A stretch of DNA of 9,165 nt. It comes from an uncultured Lactobacillus sp. Its GTDB lineage: Bacteria > Bacillota > Bacilli > Lactobacillales > Lactobacillaceae. How positions within the stretch are numbered: the stretch's first letter is position 1; each line of letters opens with the position of its first letter. The DNA is taken from NCBI GenBank assembly GCA_946409675.1, contig CAMJXI010000037.1:1-9165 (forward strand). The letters run 5' to 3'. Shown here piece by piece: positions 5,052 through 9,165 of the stretch. Made by a program: the position numbers and the translations under genes. Under the pieces are notes generated by a model that worked only from the letters and a program-made list of their open reading frames with translations, had not been told where the DNA came from and ran no database searches.

Positions 5052-8000
5052 TTATTCACTCTCTTCCTTTAGTTCTTGTAACGACACGGACAAAATCTTC
5101 GAGACCCCAGACTCTTGCATCACAACACCATACAGTTGGTCCGCTTGTTCCATGGTGCCTTGCCTGTGCGTAATCACGATAAACTGGGTTGTTAAGTCGT
5201 AGTTTTGCAAGAATTTCGCGAAACGAACGACGTTTGCTTCATCAAGTGAGGCCTCAACCTCATCCAAAATACAGAATGGCACAGGGTCGACCTTCAGGAT
5301 GGCAAATAACAACGTAATCGCCGTTAAGGCACGTTCCCCACCACTCAAAAGACTAAGTTGTTGTAACTTTTTGCCAGGTGGTTGAGCGATAATTTCAAGC
5401 CCAGTGGTCAAGAGTTCTTCTGGATCCGTTAACACAAGTTTAGCATGACCGCCCCCAAACATTATCGGAAAGATGGTGCTAAACGCTTCGTTGATTTGGT
5501 CAAAAGTCTCTTTAAATCGTTTCTTGACCTCTTCATCAATCTCATCCATTGAACTGGTTAAGTCGGCCTTTGCCTCAAGCAAATCTTGCTCTTGGGCTTG
5601 CAAGAATTCGTAACGCGTTTTTACTTCGTTATATTCTTCAATTGCCCCTAAGTTGACCGGTCCTATCTCTTCTAAGGACATCTTATGAAGTTTAACTTCA
5701 CGTTGAATCCGGTTTAGGTCATCAACTGCAAATTCGGCCTTAGTTTTTGCAATCGCGGCTTCATAACTGATTGAATACTCAGAGCTCAAAAATTCGATTC
5801 GTTGATCGATCTTCGAACTAATCTTAGCCAGGTTGGCAGAGAATTGACTCTGTTCGTTGGCCGAGTTCTTTCTGAGGTCGTAGTTGCGACTGGTCGTTTG
5901 TTCAAGTTGTGCAACCGTTGCTTTATCTTCTTCAATTTGCTTGTCCAAATCAGCCAAACTTTCGGTCAATTCAACCCGTTTAGTGTTCAATTCAGACAAC
6001 TGCTTCTTGGTTTCTTCAATTGCATTAGCACTGAGGACCGAATTGCTATCAAGCTTATCAATCCGGTTTTTTGTATTATCAAAGAGCTCGTTTAAGCTGG
6101 TAAGTTGTTGCTCTTGTTCGAGCTTATGTTGGTTCGTATTTTCAATCTTAGTATGTAAGACAGCAAGCTGTGGTAAAAGGTCTCCCAGTTGATCTTGAAT
6201 CTTCTGGTACTCTTCATCAAAATTACTGATTCGTAATTTTAACTGTTCGATCTCACTTTGGATATCGGTCACAGCTTGCGCAAATTTCTGCTCATTTTCC
6301 GTCGCAGTCTTTGTCTTTTGTTCTAATTCACTACGATCCTCGGCCAGTTGTTTTTCCCGGTTTTGTTCTATAACCAGTGCTTGATCTAACCTAGTCTTTT
6401 GTGAAACAAGATTTTCTTGCTCGTATTTCAAGGCGGTCAGCTGATCAAAGGCTACCTGGTGTTCTTGTTGAAGCTTAGCAACTGCTTGCTCACAAACCGT
6501 TTGTTCAGTAGTTCGTTGTTGCAACTCTGCCAAAATTTTCGTGTTGGCAATTTTTTGCTCAGCTAATTGGTCGGTTAACTTAGTTAAGCGTGCCTTGTTT
6601 TCGAGTAATGGATTACTACTCTTAAACTTGGTCCCACCCGACATCGTTCCGCCAGGACTCAAAATATCTCCGTCTAAAGTGACTATCCGATAGTGATGTT
6701 GTGTCTTCGTAGCGACACTTGTGGCATCATCGATTGTTTCCACCAACAAGATATTACCTAACAAGAACTTAGTGGCATTCAAGATATTGGCTTTGGCAGT
6801 TACTTGATCACCCAAAACACCTAAGAAGCCTTTAACGCTGTTTAATTCTCGTAAGACGTTTGCACTGACAGTTCTCCCAGTCAAAACATCGAGTGGTAAG
6901 AATGTTGCGCGACCTAGGTTATTAGCCTTCAGTGTCTTAATTGCAGCCTTGGCATCAGCTTGACTGTTAGCAACCAAGCTTTGAACATGAGCCCCTAAGA
7001 CTGCGTTTAACGCTGTTTGGTATTTCGCATCAAATTCAATTAAGTCGCCGTAAGTTCCCAAAATACCTGGAAAGTCACTTTGATGATTCAGCACGTTCTT
7101 CACGCCGAAGTAGAATCCCTCATGCCGTGCCTGGAATCTGGTTAAGGCAGCAATCTCGGCCTCATTTTTTTGAATAGCCGCGTTATTCGTATCTAGACTA
7201 GTTTTTGTATTATCAAACTGGTTCTTTGCTGACGCTAATTTTTCTTGTGCCTTTGTAATTTCTTGCTCAATTTGTGTTATCTGTTGATTTTTCTTCTGAC
7301 CTTTATTTTGAATCTCCGCAAGCTGGTTATTGATATCTGTTAAGTCAGTTTTAACGGAAGACTTCGGCAAGTCATCCTGTTGTTTTTGCTTCTTTAATTC
7401 TGCCGTTAAATACAACAGATCGTTTTTATTTGAAGTTTGTTCTTGGAGCAACTCGATATAACGCGAGCGAGCATTCTCTAGTTCTTCTTGTAAGGCATTT
7501 GGATCCTCGTTGATTTGTTCGTTTAGAGCAATCTCTTGCTTCTTCAGCTCGGATTCTTCTTTGCTCAATGAACCCAAGTCTTGCTCTAATTCGGCAATCT
7601 GTTGCTTCTTTTGCTCAATCTTGGTCTGGTTCTCGCTTTGTTGACTTAAGAGTTCCGTACGAGCTGCCGTATCATATTCCTTAGATTGGTCCGAAATCTT
7701 TAAATTAGTCGTTAAATCGGCAATTTTAGCGTCTACAGCTACCTGTTCCTTCTGTAGTTCATCTTTCTTAACCTGGTGTGCGTTACCAAGCTCACGCGCG
7801 TCTTGTAAAGTCGTCTGATCAGCATTGACCTGTGCATCAAGTTTCGCCAGCATTTGATCAACTTGGTTGGCTTTTGCTTGAACTTGTTCTTGCTCGGCTA
7901 AAAGAGCCTCAATTTCAAAAGAAGTGGCTGCTACTTGTTTTTGATCCAGCTGCTCTTTTTGAGATTGATATTCTTTGGCCAATGAACTTTGCTCGTGCAG

Positions 8001-8612
8001 TGGTTCCACGCGGCCTTTTAATTCATTGTTTAAATCACGAATTCTAATTAGGTTATCGTTGGTTTGTGTCAGTTGTGTTTCTGCAGCCTTCTTTTGTTGC
8101 TTGAAATGGAGCACGCCAGCTGCTGCTTCGATAATGGTGCGTCGGTTCTCTGGGCGCGAATTAAAGATTTGCTCTACGCGACCTTGGGAGATGATCGAAA
8201 ACGAATCCCGTGAAAGGCCAGAATCCATAAAAAGAGTGTGAACGTCCTTGAGACGCACACTCTTCTTATTAATCAAATAATCACTGTCGCCGGATCTGGT
8301 CACCCGTCTGGTAACTTCAATATTTGTGGCGTCAGATTTGAGCTGGTGGGTTGAGTTATCAAACACGAGGGTCACTTCTGCTCGATTTAAGGGTGCACGA
8401 AATTCACTGCCGCCAAAAATGACGTCAGCCATGTTATCGCCACGCAAACTCTTTGCGCTTGATTCACCCATCACCCAACGAATTGCCTCGGTAATATTAC
8501 TCTTACCACTACCATTTGGACCAACAATCCCGGTGATGCCATTATTAAACTCAATTGTCGTTTTCTCAGCAAACGATTTAAATCCATTTAAGGTTATTGA
8601 TACGAATGGCAC
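5052..8612 (-). CDS. smc: Chromosome segregation/condensation ATPase SMC
   Basis: SMC dimerises and, with ScpA and ScpB, forms the bacterial condensin that organises and helps segregate the chromosome. The 1186-residue protein has the full layout. The N-terminal ATPase half carries Walker A GPNGSGKSNI (31-40). A Gln/Glu/Lys-rich coiled coil runs from about 170 to 495. The hinge (about 500-660) includes EGFYFGVKNVL, GRATFLPL and DGDILSPGGTMSGG. The return coiled coil extends to about 1010. The C-terminal ATPase half carries the signature LSGGERALTA (1089-1098), Walker B FCILDE (1113-1118), D-loop ASLDEA and switch His1149. No key residue is missing. It starts with GTG at 8612: the family start motif, here MPFVSITLNGFKSFAEKTTI, begins there, and GGGGGA lies eight bases upstream. 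It sits 21 bases after rnc, and ftsY starts directly at its stop, so the three genes form one operon. Confidence 0.98.
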   Translation of the reverse strand: MPFVSITLNGFKSFAEKTTIEFNNGITGIVGPNGSGKSNITEAIRWVMGESSAKSLRGDNMADVIFGGSEFRAPLNRAEVTLVFDNSTHQLKSDATNIEVTRRVTRSGDSDYLINKKSVRLKDVHTLFMDSGLSRDSFSIISQGRVEQIFNSRPENRRTIIEAAAGVLHFKQQKKAAETQLTQTNDNLIRIRDLNNELKGRVEPLHEQSSLAKEYQSQKEQLDQKQVAATSFEIEALLAEQEQVQAKANQVDQMLAKLDAQVNADQTTLQDARELGNAHQVKKDELQKEQVAVDAKIADLTTNLKISDQSKEYDTAARTELLSQQSENQTKIEQKKQQIAELEQDLGSLSKEESELKKQEIALNEQINEDPNALQEELENARSRYIELLQEQTSNKNDLLYLTAELKKQKQQDDLPKSSVKTDLTDINNQLAEIQNKGQKKNQQITQIEQEITKAQEKLASAKNQFDNTKTSLDTNNAAIQKNEAEIAALTRFQARHEGFYFGVKNVLNHQSDFPGILGTYGDLIEFDAKYQTALNAVLGAHVQSLVANSQADAKAAIKTLKANNLGRATFLPLDVLTGRTVSANVLRELNSVKGFLGVLGDQVTAKANILNATKFLLGNILLVETIDDATSVATKTQHHYRIVTLDGDILSPGGTMSGGTKFKSSNPLLENKARLTKLTDQLAEQKIANTKILAELQQRTTEQTVCEQAVAKLQQEHQVAFDQLTALKYEQENLVSQKTRLDQALVIEQNREKQLAEDRSELEQKTKTATENEQKFAQAVTDIQSEIEQLKLRISNFDEEYQKIQDQLGDLLPQLAVLHTKIENTNQHKLEQEQQLTSLNELFDNTKNRIDKLDSNSVLSANAIEETKKQLSELNTKRVELTESLADLDKQIEEDKATVAQLEQTTSRNYDLRKNSANEQSQFSANLAKISSKIDQRIEFLSSEYSISYEAAIAKTKAEFAVDDLNRIQREVKLHKMSLEEIGPVNLGAIEEYNEVKTRYEFLQAQEQDLLEAKADLTSSMDEIDEEVKKRFKETFDQINEAFSTIFPIMFGGGHAKLVLTDPEELLTTGLEIIAQPPGKKLQQLSLLSGGERALTAITLLFAILKVDPVPFCILDEVEASLDEANVVRFAKFLQNYDLTTQFIVITHRQGTMEQADQLYGVVMQESGVSKILSVSLQELKEESE

Positions 8613-8620
8613 AAATGTAA

Positions 8621-8626
8621 TCCCCC
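8621..8626 (-). promoter_or_regulatory. smc ribosome binding site (GGGGGA) before a GTG start
   Basis: On the minus strand GGGGGA lies eight bases before the GTG at 8612. It pairs with the 16S anti-Shine-Dalgarno only with a G-U wobble in the middle, so it is a modest site. With the GTG start it suggests restrained translation of smc. No in-frame ATG is available between it and the conserved N-terminus. Confidence 0.6.
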
Positions 8627-8633
8627 AAAAATC

Positions 8634-9119
8634 TTACTTTGTATTTAACGCTTTTTGGGCAGCGTTTTGCTCTGCCAACTTCTTGTTCTTGCCGGTTCCT
8701 TGAGCGATTACTTGACCATCAACCAAAAGCTCCGTGACAAACTCCCCATTGTCCGAAGTTTCGTCATCTTGAATCATCTTGTATTCAATGACAACAGGTC
8801 CTCTTTGTTGCAGTTTTTCTTGTAACTCAGTCTTATAGTCCGCTGATGCATTAAAGGTACCTGCATCGATGATAGGAAAGACGGTTTGGGCCAAAAACGC
8901 CTTTACTTGGTCAATACCGCGGTCAAGGAATAAAGCACCGTTAAACGCCTCAAAAACGTCTTCTAAGAGTGTCTTACGGTTGCGAGCTCCACTCATCTCT
9001 TCACCCTTACCCAAAAGAATGGCATCCTTGAATCCGGCCGCAATCGCAAACTTGGAGAAGCCATCCGTGCGGACGATGTTTGATCTCAAACGGGTTAATT
9101 CTCCTTCATCAAGTTCTGG
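8634..9119 (-). CDS. rnc: Ribonuclease III, 5'-truncated by the contig end
   Basis: RNase III cleaves double-stranded RNA in rRNA precursors and structured mRNAs. The genuine part is 161 residues, beginning PELDEGELTRLRSNIV. The catalytic domain's second metal-binding block is present as LLEDVFEAFNGALFLD, whose Asp and Glu (codons at 8958-8960 and 8949-8951) match the family's second acidic pair. The C-terminal dsRNA-binding domain follows at about 8640-8850, with YKTELQEKLQQRG and the Lys/Ala-rich final helix TGKNKKLAEQNAAQKAL. The first part, about 70 residues including the ERLEFLGD-type signature, is missing because the sequence runs into adapter at about 9120. An open frame continues to a GTG at 9134, but its first five codons (read VLFRS) are adapter and must not be annotated. 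The stop lies 21 bases before smc, so it heads the rnc-smc-ftsY operon as seen here. Confidence 0.95.
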   Translation of the reverse strand, partial: PELDEGELTRLRSNIVRTDGFSKFAIAAGFKDAILLGKGEEMSGARNRKTLLEDVFEAFNGALFLDRGIDQVKAFLAQTVFPIIDAGTFNASADYKTELQEKLQQRGPVVIEYKMIQDDETSDNGEFVTELLVDGQVIAQGTGKNKKLAEQNAAQKALNTK

Positions 9120-9165
9120 AGATCGGAAGAGCACACGTCTGAACTCCAGTCACCAATGGAAATCT
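9120..9165 (+). other. Illumina indexed P7-side adapter (artefact, not genomic)
   Basis: From 9120 the sequence reads AGATCGGAAGAGCACACGTC and continues with the rest of the TruSeq read-2 adapter to CTCCAGTCAC. An apparent eight-base index CAATGGAA (9154-9161) follows, then ATCT, the first bases of the P7 tail. The match is exact over the constant part. The A at 9120 could be genomic or the ligation A. This segment is not part of the organism. Confidence 0.98.

Noticed and set aside
4669..5202. Plus-strand open frame with a Ser/Gly-rich repeat
   Set aside because: It is the antisense reading of the ftsY EEP repeat and the smc end, lacks a plausible ribosome binding site, and overlaps two certain genes.
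5802..6192. Two overlapping plus-strand open frames rich in Leu, Ser and Cys
   Set aside because: They are antisense to the SMC coiled coil; long open frames opposite Gln/Glu-rich coding are expected, and no start signals are seen.
8326..8703. Plus-strand frame spanning the smc start and rnc end
   Set aside because: It lies opposite the conserved SMC ATPase N-terminus and the RNase III C-terminus, with no promoter or ribosome binding site.
59..9119. A new defence, toxin-antitoxin or secretion system
   Set aside because: All long frames are recognised housekeeping families with intact motifs; the single unknown small membrane protein has no toxin-like or partner gene arrangement.

Overview
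The window is a piece of chromosomal housekeeping DNA from a low-to-moderate G+C Gram-positive bacterium. It is most likely a lactic acid bacterium of the Lactobacillaceae: the gene set rnc-smc-ftsY-ylxM-ffh is the Firmicute SMC/SRP cluster, and the cluster carries a cytosolic C69 dipeptidase of the PepD type common in lactobacilli. I cannot name the species from sequence alone. Both ends are Illumina library adapter, not genome. Bases 1-53 are a P5/universal adapter and bases about 9120-9165 are an indexed P7-side adapter, so genomic sequence runs only from about 54 to 9119.

Layout, in the direction of transcription of the main (minus) strand. Right end: the 3' two thirds of rnc (RNase III), cut by the adapter. 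Then smc (chromosome condensation ATPase, GTG start) and ftsY (SRP receptor), whose ATG follows the smc stop with no gap. Then, 29 bases on, comes pepD (C69 dipeptidase). This run ends at a strong bidirectional hairpin terminator at 2300-2342. On the other side of the terminator a short plus-strand gene (1973-2287) encodes an unrecognised, tryptophan-rich, three-helix membrane protein, with a good extended -10 promoter and a near-perfect Shine-Dalgarno. It is divergent from ylxM-ffh (minus strand, 1842-59), which encode the SRP accessory HTH protein and the SRP54 GTPase. The 130-base region between the two has back-to-back promoter candidates.

Functionally, Ffh, YlxM and FtsY form the co-translational membrane targeting pathway; SMC organises the chromosome; RNase III processes structured RNA. 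PepD is a peptide-utilisation enzyme that seems to ride on the smc-ftsY transcript. PepD and the small membrane gene together separate ftsY from ylxM-ffh.

I found no mobile element, CRISPR array, tRNA, rRNA, riboswitch or defence system. Coding density is very high and the longest gap without a gene is 130 bases. The two most consequential observations are the adapter ends, which create a chimeric start for the rnc reading frame, and the uncharacterised membrane gene sitting between the two SRP operons. I see no convincing new biological system here.
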